From assembly GCF_014203365.1 (NCBI RefSeq), contig NZ_JACHIS010000001.1, positions 4,154,001-4,218,000 of the forward strand: a DNA stretch of 64,000 nt, in the 5' to 3' direction. A program made the position numbers and the translations under genes. The notes beneath the pieces were generated by a model that ran no database searches, was not told the DNA's origin, and saw only the letters and a program-made list of their open reading frames with translations. This stretch comes from Actinoalloteichus hymeniacidonis (lineage in GTDB: Bacteria > Actinomycetota > Actinomycetes > Mycobacteriales > Pseudonocardiaceae). Of this stretch, positions 24,851 through 33,765 are shown piece after piece (the stretch's first letter is position 1; each line of letters opens with the position of its first letter).

Positions 24851-26019
24851 CGTCCTCCTCGGTCCCGGGGGCGGCGACGAGCGTTCCGCGATCAGTCGCC
24901 TCATCGGCGGATCCGGACCGAGCACCGTTGGCGATGGTGGTCGGCCCGACGAGGCTGGCGCCCTCGGTGTTGGCCAGGCTCGGCGATCAGGCCCGCCCCA
25001 TCACCGATGCGGTGTTCCTGGCGGACATCCGGCGGGCGTTGTCGCAGCTGCGTTCCGTACTGGGCACGGAGGAGGGCGAATGCCTCGTCCTGCCCGGTTC
25101 GGGGACCGCGGGCATGGAGAGTCTCGCCGTGAGTCTGCTCGATCCGCGGCGGCCGGCCCTGGTGCTCTCCACCGGGATGTGGGGCGAGCGTTGGCAGGCC
25201 CTGTGTTCCGATCTCGGTCTGCCCACCGCGATCCACCGTGCCGAACCGGGACGCGGGCTCGACCTCGACCGGGTGGAGTCGCTGCTGGCGGCCCGCTCCT
25301 ATCAGGCGGTGCTGGTCACCCACGTGGACTCCAGCAGCGGGGTGTGTGCCGATGTCGCTGCGGTGACCGAGGCGGCGCATCGGCACGGTGCGCTCAGCCT
25401 GGTCGACGGGATCGCCGCCGCCGGGGCCGAGGTCATCCGCCAGGACGAGTGGGCGATCGACGCCTATCTCGCGGCACCGCCCAAGGCGTTGAGCGGTCCC
25501 GGCGGGCTGTACCTGGTCTCCCTCCGCGAGGCCGCCGTGCGGTCCTTGGTCGACCGCGATTTCTCGCCGCGCGGATACAGTCTCGACCTCCGGCGTTGGC
25601 TACCGGTGATGCGGTCGCTGGCCGAAGGCGAGTTCGCCTACTTCCAGACGCCGCCCGGCAATCTGATGGGCGCGCTCGCCGAGAGTCTGCGGCTGGTGGT
25701 CGAGGAGGGCCCCGCGCGGCTCGTCCGTCATGATCGGCTGGCCGAGCGGTTGCGTCGGGGTCTCACCGAGTCCGGTGTCGAGCTGTTCACCATCGACCCG
25801 ACCGACCGGGCGCACGGGGTGACGGTGTTGCGCACCCCGGAGGGCAGCAGCCCGGCCGAGCTGGTGGCGGCCGTGGAACGGCATGGGGTGGTGCTCCAGG
25901 CAGGCACACATCCGGTGGCCGCCGAGTACACCGTCCGGATCGGGCATCTCGGCAACCACACCGAGTCGGATATCGATCGGACGATCGCCGCGATCCGAGC
26001 CGCGATGGCGGAGTTCTGA
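24847..26019 (+). CDS. PLP-dependent class V aminotransferase (alanine-glyoxylate/phosphonopyruvate type)
   Basis: A 390-residue fold-type I aminotransferase. LPGSGTAGMESLAVSLL binds the PLP phosphate, LVTHVDSSSGVCADV and LVDGIAAAGAEV carry the usual Asp that holds the pyridine N, and Lys213 in APPKALSGPGGLYLVSL is the Schiff-base lysine, as in alanine-glyoxylate, serine-pyruvate and 2-aminoethylphosphonate transaminases. Translationally coupled to the cupin gene by a 4-bp overlap. About 35 polar residues precede the usual start of the fold. Amino donor and acceptor are not known; with a radical SAM enzyme and cupin it likely makes or degrades an amine or amino acid. Confidence 0.9.
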   Translation: MTSSSVPGAATSVPRSVASSADPDRAPLAMVVGPTRLAPSVLARLGDQARPITDAVFLADIRRALSQLRSVLGTEEGECLVLPGSGTAGMESLAVSLLDPRRPALVLSTGMWGERWQALCSDLGLPTAIHRAEPGRGLDLDRVESLLAARSYQAVLVTHVDSSSGVCADVAAVTEAAHRHGALSLVDGIAAAGAEVIRQDEWAIDAYLAAPPKALSGPGGLYLVSLREAAVRSLVDRDFSPRGYSLDLRRWLPVMRSLAEGEFAYFQTPPGNLMGALAESLRLVVEEGPARLVRHDRLAERLRRGLTESGVELFTIDPTDRAHGVTVLRTPEGSSPAELVAAVERHGVVLQAGTHPVAAEYTVRIGHLGNHTESDIDRTIAAIRAAMAEF

Positions 26020-26048
26020 TCTGGCGATGTCGTGCTGGACGGCCGCCG

Positions 26049-26663
26049 TCAGAGGAACACCTGCCACGCGAGCAACACCGCGAGTACCAGCAGTCCGACT
26101 GCGGCCACCAGGTCGATCGTCCGGCGCACGCTCGGGCCGATGAAACGCCCCAGTCCCGCGACCAGGACCGAGAGCAGCCCGAACCAGCAGAAGGTCCCCA
26201 CCCCGACGCCGATCAGCAGCATCGAGGAGTCGCCCGTCTCGCCGCCTGCGGCCGAGACCGCGGCGAAGACCGCGGCCCAGGACAGGATCGTCAGCGGGTT
26301 CGACGCGGTGGCGCCGAGGCCGGTGAGGAACGCCCGCCGCACCGCGAGCACGTCACCGGTCTCGACATCGCCGGGCGTGGTGCGCAAGGCCGAGGTCAGC
26401 GCACGTACTCCGAGTACGAGCAGGATCGCCACGCCCAGCGCGCCCGCCGCCATCCGGACGCCCCAGATCTGCAGTGCGGTCGCGACTCCCGCGATGCCCA
26501 GCGCCGCGTAGGCCACGTCGACCAGCGCCGCGCCCAAACCGAGCGCGAGCCCGACCGTCACCCCACCTCGGAGCACGCTGCGCACGCACAGCAACCAGAT
26601 CGGGCCGACCTGCGCCGCCACCAGCAATCCGAAGCCGAACCCACTCGCCAATGCCGTCACCAT
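26049..26663 (-). CDS. LysE/RhtB family amino acid exporter
   Basis: A 204-residue inner-membrane protein with six hydrophobic segments. The N-terminal GLLVAAQVGPIWLLCVRSVLRGG and the central GLGATASNPLTILSWAAVFA are the two half-repeat signatures of LysE carriers, which export basic or other amino acids and related molecules. It converges on the aminotransferase gene (30 bp between stops) and is divergent from an AsnC/Lrp gene at 26774, its likely regulator. Given the position it may export the product of the radical SAM-cupin-aminotransferase genes; that is a guess from location only. Confidence 0.92.
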   Translation of the reverse strand: MVTALASGFGFGLLVAAQVGPIWLLCVRSVLRGGVTVGLALGLGAALVDVAYAALGIAGVATALQIWGVRMAAGALGVAILLVLGVRALTSALRTTPGDVETGDVLAVRRAFLTGLGATASNPLTILSWAAVFAAVSAAGGETGDSSMLLIGVGVGTFCWFGLLSVLVAGLGRFIGPSVRRTIDLVAAVGLLVLAVLLAWQVFL

Positions 26664-26773
26664 GTGTGACTCACTCCCCCTTTTGGCGGAACACCTCCAC
26701 CAGTCCGGGAAGTATCGGCAACCCGGTGAACGAAATGCGAGCCGAACCCGGCGATCTCAGCGACGATGACGGT

Positions 26774-27286
26774 ATGGACGAGATCAACAGAGCGATCCTC
26801 CGTGAGGTGCAGCGAGATCCTCGGATCTCCTACAGCAGACTCGGCGCCGCCGTGGGCCTGAGCTCGAATGCCGCCGCCGAACGGCTGCGCAGGCTCACGG
26901 TGCGCGGCGTCGTCCGCTTCAAGGCCGTGGTCGATCCGTCGGCCTCGGGTGCGGGCGGACTCCAGGTGCTCATCGATGTGCGCCTGCGAGGCGATCAGGA
27001 CAACGCCGGTTTCGAGGCGGCGCTCGAACCCTTCGCGGGCATCGTGGAGTTCCACCATGTCACCGGCGAGTTCGACTACCTGTTGCGCGCGGAGCTGGCC
27101 GACGTGGCCGCGTTGGACTGGTTGTTGCGCGAGCTCAAGAACCGCGCCGGGGTCGCCGACACCTCGACCCGGCTGATCTTGAGCCCGACGCGGGTGCCCG
27201 GGCGGCGTCCCGTTCCGACCAAGATCCCCACCGCCAAGTCCGCGATCGGACGAGAAGTCCTTGATCAGTCAATAATCCGTGAATAA
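26774..27286 (+). CDS. Lrp/AsnC family transcriptional regulator
   Basis: A 170-residue regulator. The helix-turn-helix (DEINRAILREVQRDPRISYSRLGAAVGLSSNAAAERLRRLTVRGVVRFKAVVDP) is followed by a RAM ligand domain (LQVLIDVRLRG, VEFHHVTGEFDYLLRAELADVAALDWLL), where the amino acid effector binds between dimers. It is divergent from the LysE exporter with 110 bp between starts, the standard arrangement for amino-acid-induced export. An in-frame ATG at 26735 is a possible longer start; neither has a strong ribosome site. A basic, Pro-rich tail ends the protein. Confidence 0.91.
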   Translation: MDEINRAILREVQRDPRISYSRLGAAVGLSSNAAAERLRRLTVRGVVRFKAVVDPSASGAGGLQVLIDVRLRGDQDNAGFEAALEPFAGIVEFHHVTGEFDYLLRAELADVAALDWLLRELKNRAGVADTSTRLILSPTRVPGRRPVPTKIPTAKSAIGREVLDQSIIRE

Positions 27287-27535
27287 CCCCGAGATGACTG
27301 CGCTTGCACTACTGTGGCGCATTCAGACCACCGTGGGCTTTCGCGACTCACCACTGACCTTGGGATAATCACACGTTCACAAATTCAACCTGGCCCTGGG
27401 GGACGGGGCCGATTCTCGTGGCATGACATCGGGGCGATCCATAGCGATCAGTCAATCCACGAAGGTCCACCGAACGCTGTTCGCTGTTGCACACCAGCAC
27501 CGAATCAGCTACTCAGACGGCAGGGGGAATCGTTC

Positions 27536-30199
27536 ATGACGGAGACCGATCGGCCAGGGTCGCCCGGACGCCACGCAGCCGCGATGCCGAACTTCGACGG
27601 CGCCGCCGAGTTGCTGCGGCTGCTGAAGAGACTGGTCACCAGGCCGTCAACCGGTGAAGCACCGGTCAAGCAACAGGGCCGCCGGGGTATTCCGATGCTC
27701 TGTCTGGCTCGCGACACCGCACAATCGGAACTCCTGCGTGCACTCCGAGAAGAACTCAAGACCGCGAGGCCGAGACGGGTTCCCCACGCTTATCATTCCT
27801 TCGGCGACATCGACGGTCAATCGGTTCATCAGACCGCGCTGCTCCTTGCTGCGTTACGCAGTTTCGCCCTGCAGCTGTCCACCGGGGCCAATACCCGGCA
27901 CGGCCGGATCCGATTCAAGCGGTTCCAGTTGGTCGACTGGCTGTTACACCAGGATTTCACCGAGACCGAGGATGATCTCCGAACCCGACTCGCGCTGCGC
28001 TCCCGCCGCAGGGATTGGATCGAACGCGGCGAAGAACCGACCTCCGAGGTGTTCGGTTCCCGCTGGGGCCTGCTCTTACGAGCCGTCGGTGCACTGCGGA
28101 TCGCCGTCCGGCTACGCGGACGGATCCCCGGTGTGGGGGTCGAGTATCGGTGGCTACTCCGCCAGCCGTATCTGGCGCCCCAGGACCCCGGTACCTTCAT
28201 CGGGTTCGCCGAACGGCTTACCAGGACCTTGAACGGGAACGAGGACGAAGGCCAGCTCCAACGGCTGATCGTCAACGCCTTCCTCGAAGACATCCGCAGT
28301 GCTCACCGAGCCTTCCCGCACTTCCTTCGCGCCGCCCGCCGCACCAGCTACACCGTCCTGCTCCTCGACGACATCACTCCGCACAACGGCGGCAACCGGC
28401 TGCTCCGCCTTGTCAACGACGTCCGCAACGACACCGGCGCCTTCGATCCGCTCGTCATCATCAGCGGAAGCGTCGAGATCCCACCCGACTCCGCCGAATT
28501 GCGAGCCCTGGACTTCGCCGGAGACCAACGCATCGTCCGAACCGCCGACAAGGCCGAGGAGGTATACGAACACTGGCTCCAGAAGTTCGCCGGACACAGC
28601 AGGACCCGCCATCACACCGCGTGGTATCTGCCGTTGCGGATACCTGCGGCGTCCACCGATCCGCAGCGGGACAGCATGCCGCCGTTGAGCGGCAAGAGGC
28701 TCACCCTTCCGTCGCCACCGTGGTGGGCACGCAGGCGTTATACCCGCACGATCGCGGTGCTTCTCGCCGCAGGGCTGGTGAGCGCGGGGGTTCTGCTCAC
28801 CCGGGACACGGTCGAGACCTGGCGGGTGTGCGGAGTCCTGCCCGGGACCCGTGATGCGAGCACGCTGGAGGTGCACGGGGGCGAATGCGTGGGAGTGAGC
28901 ACCGGATCGCACATCTTCCTACAGAACGATTCCCCCGTGATCGCCCAGATCGAGGAGACGATCAAGGACACCAACCGGGAGATGGAGCAGAAACGGGGCG
29001 GTGGGCGGGATTTCGCGACCGTCGTCTATCTCGTCGCACTGGATACCACCAGAAGCGGCGAGGAACGGGACGACCTGGATTCCACCCACGAGGGTCTGAT
29101 GGGGATCGCGGCCCGACAACACGAGTTGATCAATGACGAGAGCTCGCCGCTGATTCGGGTACTGGTCGCCAATGCGGGCGAGGGAATGGAATACGGCGTG
29201 CAGGTCGCCAGGATGATCGGCAAGCTGGCGGCCGAGGACGAGAGCCTGGTCGGCGTCGCAGGCCTGAACGACAGCAGACAGGCCACAGTAGACACGATCA
29301 AGGAGCTGAACGGCTTCGAACTGCCGATGGTCGCGGCCACGCTGTCCGCCGCCGAGATGCCCGCAGCATCACCGCTGTACCGGCAGGTCTCCCCGGACAA
29401 CAGGAGAGAAGCCGAGGTGGCCTTCGAGTTCGCCACCCAGCAGGAGATCGGCGGCGGCTCGAATCTCCGCATCATCTCGAGCGCGGACGACCGCAACTTC
29501 TACACGGTCGATCTGGCTCGACAGGTCGCCACCAGGTTCAAGGACCACTTCGCCATCGAGGGCTGGATCTTCGGCGACGATGACGACGACGGAGCACCCG
29601 ATCCGGCCTATCGCTACGCGAACGCGGCCCACGCACGGGACCTCGGCGAGAGCTCGTGTGGCGAGCGACTCGTCTTCTTCGCGGGTGGACATGACGCATT
29701 TCCCAACTTCCTGCGCGGGATCAAAGCGAATTGCGGGGATGCGATGCCGGTGATCCTGGGGGGCGACGACATCTCCCGCCACGCCGCCAATAGCCAACTC
29801 CGCCGAGAGATCGCCGTGCCCTTCTACTACCTCACCTTCGCGGTCGGTCAGGAATCCTGCGATGCGGAGGACTCGAACGAACCGAGTCGCAGCATGGGAC
29901 GCTTGTTCAGCGAGATCTGCGGTAGCGAGGATTACGATCCGGCCCTGGACGGTCATGCCGCGCTGGCCTACGACGCACTCGACGCATTCGTCATCGCGGT
30001 ACGTGAAATCGACACCGCTTCCGGCGTCCCGATCTCTCCCGGCATGGCCCATCACCAACTGGGTCAAATTCGGGGGAACGCCTTCAACGGCACGACCGGA
30101 ACCATCGATTTCAACGGCGGGCAGGTGCCCATCGACAAGCAGGTGGCCGTCATGCACACCAGTGGTAACGATGTCGTACAGGCCTTCCCGAACCCATAA
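27536..30199 (+). CDS. One-pass membrane receptor: cytosolic NTPase-like domain plus periplasmic-binding-protein ectodomain
   Basis: An 887-residue protein. Residues 1-400 are cytosolic, Arg-rich and look like a STAND/P-loop domain gone astray: strand IPMLCLARDTAQSELLRALREEL where a GxxGxGKS loop would be, and a Walker B-like TVLLLDDIT near 280. One membrane helix lies at about 404-422 (TIAVLLAAGLVSAGVLL) after a basic WWARRRY. The outside part (423-887) begins with a Cys pair (VCGVLPG, GECVGV) and then is a type 1 periplasmic binding protein (LIRVLVANAGEGMEYGVQVARMIG, VGVAGLNDSRQATVDTI, FELPMVAATLSAAEM), as in branched-chain amino acid or amide receptors. The ATG at 27536 has AGGGGGA upstream. 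No transporter genes are nearby, so it looks like a sensor, not a transport subunit. Confidence 0.8.
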   Translation: MTETDRPGSPGRHAAAMPNFDGAAELLRLLKRLVTRPSTGEAPVKQQGRRGIPMLCLARDTAQSELLRALREELKTARPRRVPHAYHSFGDIDGQSVHQTALLLAALRSFALQLSTGANTRHGRIRFKRFQLVDWLLHQDFTETEDDLRTRLALRSRRRDWIERGEEPTSEVFGSRWGLLLRAVGALRIAVRLRGRIPGVGVEYRWLLRQPYLAPQDPGTFIGFAERLTRTLNGNEDEGQLQRLIVNAFLEDIRSAHRAFPHFLRAARRTSYTVLLLDDITPHNGGNRLLRLVNDVRNDTGAFDPLVIISGSVEIPPDSAELRALDFAGDQRIVRTADKAEEVYEHWLQKFAGHSRTRHHTAWYLPLRIPAASTDPQRDSMPPLSGKRLTLPSPPWWARRRYTRTIAVLLAAGLVSAGVLLTRDTVETWRVCGVLPGTRDASTLEVHGGECVGVSTGSHIFLQNDSPVIAQIEETIKDTNREMEQKRGGGRDFATVVYLVALDTTRSGEERDDLDSTHEGLMGIAARQHELINDESSPLIRVLVANAGEGMEYGVQVARMIGKLAAEDESLVGVAGLNDSRQATVDTIKELNGFELPMVAATLSAAEMPAASPLYRQVSPDNRREAEVAFEFATQQEIGGGSNLRIISSADDRNFYTVDLARQVATRFKDHFAIEGWIFGDDDDDGAPDPAYRYANAAHARDLGESSCGERLVFFAGGHDAFPNFLRGIKANCGDAMPVILGGDDISRHAANSQLRREIAVPFYYLTFAVGQESCDAEDSNEPSRSMGRLFSEICGSEDYDPALDGHAALAYDALDAFVIAVREIDTASGVPISPGMAHHQLGQIRGNAFNGTTGTIDFNGGQVPIDKQVAVMHTSGNDVVQAFPNP

Positions 30200-30414
30200 C
30201 CATCAGCATTCACAACCGGTACTCGCGGGCGCGAAATAATACTGGACGACCTCCCGGTCGGCAATACCCGATAATCCAGCACGAAGAACAACTGGAATCC
30301 GGGAGAAATTCTCCTTACCGCCTTCCGTCTGATCGTTTCGTGTGGTCAGATCGTCGGGTTCATGCTCCCGGTGACGGCCGATCGGCGGTCATCTGAAGGT
30401 AGGGAGGAATGTGC

Positions 30415-31269
30415 ATGACGCTCAGAAGACGGATCGGTGCTTTAGCGACGGCCTTCGCCATCTCACTGCTCGGCCTGGTCGTCGGGCAGGGAACGGCGCT
30501 GGCCGCCCCGAATTACCAGGTGCCGTTCGAATGTGGCGAGACCGTCAACGCGAACACTCGAACGAACCACAGCCCGGTTCAATCCGTCGATTTCCAACGT
30601 AGCAACATCAACAATCTTCCGGTGCTCGCCTCCGCCGCGGGACGGGTCTCCCGCGTCGAGAACACCGGTAGCACCAGCTACGGCCGCTGGATCGAGATCA
30701 ACCACGGATCCGGTTTCACCACCCGGTACGCCCATTTGTCCAGCCAGTCCGTCTCGGTCGGCACCCAGGTCCGCCTGGGCCAGCAGATCGGCCGGGTCGG
30801 CTCGACGGGCGGTTCGACCGGGCCCCACCTGCACTACGAGCAGCGTTCTGGGGGCTCGCCGGTGCGAGTCACGCTGCATGGAGTCGCGGTCCCTTACTAC
30901 GGAAACACCAATTTCACCAGTGAGAACAGCTGCCCCGGCGGCGGTAACCCGTACACGCCCACCGAGGTGTGCGGCACCGGCTACCGGGTCATCAACCAAC
31001 GGGCCCTCGGCACTGCCGGCACGGTCTACCTGACGTACAACTCGTCCAATCAGCACAACTGCGTGGTTACGTTGAAGTCCAAGTCCGTAGGCACCCCGAC
31101 CGCCACCTCGGCGTTCCTCGAGGTGCAGGGTCAGAGTCGACAGACCGACTCCGGTTCCTTCGGCTATTACGCGGGCCCCGTGCGCAAGGCAGCGGGCAGC
31201 ACATGTGTGAAGTGGGGCGGGTCGGCAGGCGGCCAGTCCTACACCAGTCCGTTCGAGCACTGCGGCTGA
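30415..31269 (+). CDS. Secreted M23-family peptidase (LytM/lysostaphin type)
   Basis: A 284-residue exported zinc metallopeptidase. Signal peptide 1-28 (ALATAFAISLLGLVVGQGTALA), then a LytM domain with zinc ligands HSPVQSVDF (H-x(n)-D), a catalytic His in TTRYAHLSS, and GPHLHYE (HxH). It would cut peptidoglycan cross-bridges or small secreted proteins. A C-terminal domain of about 110 residues (CGTGYRVINQRALGTAGTVYLTYNSSNQHNCVVTLK) with Cys pairs is common in secreted actinomycete proteins and may bind the wall. AGGGAGGA sits at best distance to the ATG at 30415 rather than the ATG at 30409. Two strong hairpins follow. Confidence 0.92.
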   Translation: MTLRRRIGALATAFAISLLGLVVGQGTALAAPNYQVPFECGETVNANTRTNHSPVQSVDFQRSNINNLPVLASAAGRVSRVENTGSTSYGRWIEINHGSGFTTRYAHLSSQSVSVGTQVRLGQQIGRVGSTGGSTGPHLHYEQRSGGSPVRVTLHGVAVPYYGNTNFTSENSCPGGGNPYTPTEVCGTGYRVINQRALGTAGTVYLTYNSSNQHNCVVTLKSKSVGTPTATSAFLEVQGQSRQTDSGSFGYYAGPVRKAAGSTCVKWGGSAGGQSYTSPFEHCG

Positions 31270-31292
31270 TCGACAGCCGAAGCACTCTCGAG

Positions 31293-31333
31293 TGCTGCCC
31301 GCCGAGGCCGTGACACCACCTCGGCGGGCAGCA
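31293..31333 (+). terminator. Hairpin terminator after the M23 peptidase gene, first of two
   Basis: Perfect 15-bp stem (31293-31307 with 31319-31333) and an 11-nt loop, 24 bp after the stop. No T-run follows. Confidence 0.85.
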
Positions 31334-31341
31334 TCCACTCG

Positions 31342-31378
31342 CGGCCCCGTTCCGCCGGCTCACCGGGGAACGGGGCCG
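31342..31378 (+). terminator. Hairpin terminator after the M23 peptidase gene, second of two
   Basis: Perfect 12-bp stem (CGGCCCCGTTCC at 31342-31353 with its complement at 31367-31378) and a 13-nt loop. It begins 9 bp after the first hairpin, giving a tandem stop signal. Confidence 0.75.
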
Positions 31379-31471
31379 TTCACGTCCGAGGGCGGCGACT
31401 TCGCACCCGGAGCACGACGCGCCAACGGTCCGGGCGGGTCCAGTCATCCTCGGCGGCTACGGTGGTGGGCG

Positions 31472-31798
31472 ATGAACACCGACGAGGTCGCCGAGCAGCC
31501 CATCGGCGTGATCTCCGCCGAGACCGCAGCCTTCGCGCTGGACCGGTTCGCGGGCCGCAATGCGCGGGTGCCGGGTTCCACCGTCGTGCATGCCATGCGC
31601 CCCGCGCGTTTCCTCGGTCGATCGGTACCAGGACTCGGTTGCGGGACGGCGGTCGGCGGTTGGGACTGGTCTCGACTGTTGCCCAGCGCGGAACCGATCA
31701 CCTGTTCACGATGCCGCCGAAGCCGGTCCTCTGCCGCCGACGACGATCTGTTCGACGAACGAGCACAGCTGTCCCTGGACTTCGGCGGCCTCGGCTAG
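31472..31798 (+). CDS. Hypothetical protein
   Basis: A 108-residue protein from ATG at 31472 (MNTDEVAEQPIGVISAETAAFALDRFAGRNARVPGSTVV). It has a short WDWSRLLP patch and a CSRC pair near residue 80, too little for a zinc finger by itself. No signal peptide, no membrane segment. The codon pattern (G/C in the third position) and acidic start look real, but there is only a weak GGTGG upstream. It follows the tandem terminators, so it has its own promoter. Function not recognised. Confidence 0.55.
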   Translation: MNTDEVAEQPIGVISAETAAFALDRFAGRNARVPGSTVVHAMRPARFLGRSVPGLGCGTAVGGWDWSRLLPSAEPITCSRCRRSRSSAADDDLFDERAQLSLDFGGLG

Positions 31799-32035
31799 AG
31801 ATGACTGCCTGATTCCGAGCACTTCGTTCCTGCGGATCGACGCCGAGGTGCTTCCGAGCATCAATTTCGTTCAACACTGAAGGAATAATGTTCAGGGATC
31901 TCTGCCCGGACCATGCTCCGTTCAGCTCCCGGGCACAACCGCCGAACATCCGAGACATCCTGGGCATAGAGGGCCTGTCCGATTTGCCGGGTGGTCGTGT
32001 GCACCTGGATGTCAGGTTCCATACACTTCCCGGCC

Positions 32036-33049
32036 ATGATCAACACGATTGGAGGTCGGGTGCTCTCCTCCCTGCGTTCGCCCGACCCCGCCGCCGAAGC
32101 CCACGACGTCGTGCCCATGGCCGCAGGGGAGCCGGAGATCGACGGTGTCCCGGCCGTGAGCGCGACCTGGTATCAGAACCTCGTCGAGTTCGCCAACGGC
32201 ACGCCGGGGTGGGTGCATCTGTTCGCAGAGGTGGGCACCGAGGCCTTACCGATCCTGTTGGTCGTCCTGATGGCGGTGAACTGGTGGCGATCGAGGAGAC
32301 TCGGGGCCGCCGTCACCGCGCAGGCCTTCCTCGCGCCGACGGCAACGGCGATCGCCTACTTCATCAGTGACATCGCCAAGTCGATCATTCAACAGCCGCG
32401 GCCCTGCCAGGCCATGGACCTGGTATCGATCGCGCCATGTTCACCCATGGGCGACTGGTCCTTCCCCAGTAACCACACCACCTTCGCGATGGCGGCGGCC
32501 GTCGGCCTGGCCATCGCCTGGCGCCGCACCATGCCCTGGGTGCTCACGGGGGCGGTGTTGACCGGGTTCTCCCGGGTGTTCGTCGGCGCGCACTACCCGC
32601 ACGACGTCGTCGTGGGCCTGGCGCTCGGCGCGGCCGTGGCCGCCGCGATCATGTTCGGCACACGCCGACCCACCACCACACTCGTGACCTGGGCGTCGGG
32701 CGTTCCCGCGCTGCGTTGGGCGGTGGCGACGGGCAGGCAGCCGGACGCCACGGAGCCTGCGACCGTGCGATTGCCCGCCACCCCGGCCGCACCGACGACG
32801 AGTCCAGGCGACGGCGATCCCGGCGGGGCCCCGGACGCGAACTCGCTGCCCACCCAACGAATCCCCGCAGCCCACGGTCGAGGACACCGTGATCCCGCCC
32901 GGTCGGGCATGCCGCAGGAGCCGACCGAGCGCATCCAGGTGCGTCCGCCGTCGAACCGCCCGCTGAGTCGCGAGGACGGTCGACCAGCTGCACGTCCGGG
33001 CACCCCGGCCGATCGGGAGAGGACCACCCGACTACGTCATCCGCGCTGA
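32036..33049 (+). CDS. PAP2-family membrane phosphatase
   Basis: A 337-residue integral membrane phosphatase of the undecaprenyl/phosphatidic acid type. The three PAP2 motifs are in place: KSIIQQPRP (K-x6-RP), FPSNHTTFA (PSxH, here PSNH not PSGH) and SRVFVGAHYPHD (SR-x5-H). Five or six membrane segments span about residues 65-205. The last 130 residues are a Pro/Arg-rich cytosolic tail without a known domain. It would remove phosphate from a lipid such as undecaprenyl pyrophosphate at the membrane's outer face. Start 32036 is the likely ATG; one at 31991 is possible. Confidence 0.88.
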   Translation: MINTIGGRVLSSLRSPDPAAEAHDVVPMAAGEPEIDGVPAVSATWYQNLVEFANGTPGWVHLFAEVGTEALPILLVVLMAVNWWRSRRLGAAVTAQAFLAPTATAIAYFISDIAKSIIQQPRPCQAMDLVSIAPCSPMGDWSFPSNHTTFAMAAAVGLAIAWRRTMPWVLTGAVLTGFSRVFVGAHYPHDVVVGLALGAAVAAAIMFGTRRPTTTLVTWASGVPALRWAVATGRQPDATEPATVRLPATPAAPTTSPGDGDPGGAPDANSLPTQRIPAAHGRGHRDPARSGMPQEPTERIQVRPPSNRPLSREDGRPAARPGTPADRERTTRLRHPR

Positions 33050-33076
33050 ACCCGCCGAGCCGGCAGGCGGGGTGCG

Positions 33077-33736
33077 TCAGTGCAGCGCCCCGCCGGGCAG
33101 CGCACGATCCGTCGTCACCGACAGGCTCGTGTCGACGATCCGCAGCAATGCGGCGGTGGAGACGTCCACCGCCATGCTGGGATGCCTGCCGTCGCTCGCC
33201 TGCTCGGGAGCGAACGGAATGTGGACGAACCCACCCCTCGGCTCCGGACCCGTGCCTGCGCCGCGCCGCGCCGTCAACTCGTGCATCAGCCGGTAGAAGA
33301 CGTGATTGCAGGTGAAGGTGCCCGCCGTCTGGGACACGGCGGCGGGGATGCCCGCCTCCCGCAGATCCGCCACACACGCCTTGACCGGCAGCGTGCCGAA
33401 GTAGGCGGCGGGGCCGCCCTCGACGATCGGCACGTCCACCGGTTGATTGCCCGCGTTGTCCGGGATGCGTGCGTCATCGATGTTGACCGCCACCCGCTCC
33501 AGGGCGATTCCGGCCCGGCCGCCTGCCTGGCCCACCGCGACGACCAGATCGGGGCGGTACTCGTCCAACGCCTCGACCAGTGTGGGCCCGCAACGTTCGA
33601 AGTCGACGGGCAACTCGGCGGTATGCAGCCGAGCCGACCCGGACCACCGCCGTTCCGCCTGCACCACGGCCTGCCAGGACGGGTTGGTGCTCGCGCCGTC
33701 GAAGGGCTCGAAGCCGGTGAGCAGGACGACGGTCAT
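33077..33736 (-). CDS. pcp: Pyroglutamyl-peptidase I
   Basis: A 219-residue C15-family cysteine peptidase that removes N-terminal pyroglutamate from peptides in the cytoplasm. The catalytic residues are all readable: Glu in GIALERVAVN, Cys in TAGTFTCNHVFY, His in GFVHIPFAPEQ. The start MTVVLLTGFEPFDGASTNPSW is the family signature and has GAAGGAG upstream. It lies 29 bp after the nucleotidyltransferase gene on the same strand and is probably co-transcribed with it, though the two functions have no obvious link. Confidence 0.95.
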   Translation of the reverse strand: MTVVLLTGFEPFDGASTNPSWQAVVQAERRWSGSARLHTAELPVDFERCGPTLVEALDEYRPDLVVAVGQAGGRAGIALERVAVNIDDARIPDNAGNQPVDVPIVEGGPAAYFGTLPVKACVADLREAGIPAAVSQTAGTFTCNHVFYRLMHELTARRGAGTGPEPRGGFVHIPFAPEQASDGRHPSMAVDVSTAALLRIVDTSLSVTTDRALPGGALH

Positions 33737-33765
33737 ACGGGGCTCCTTCGAAGAGACGTCTCGCC

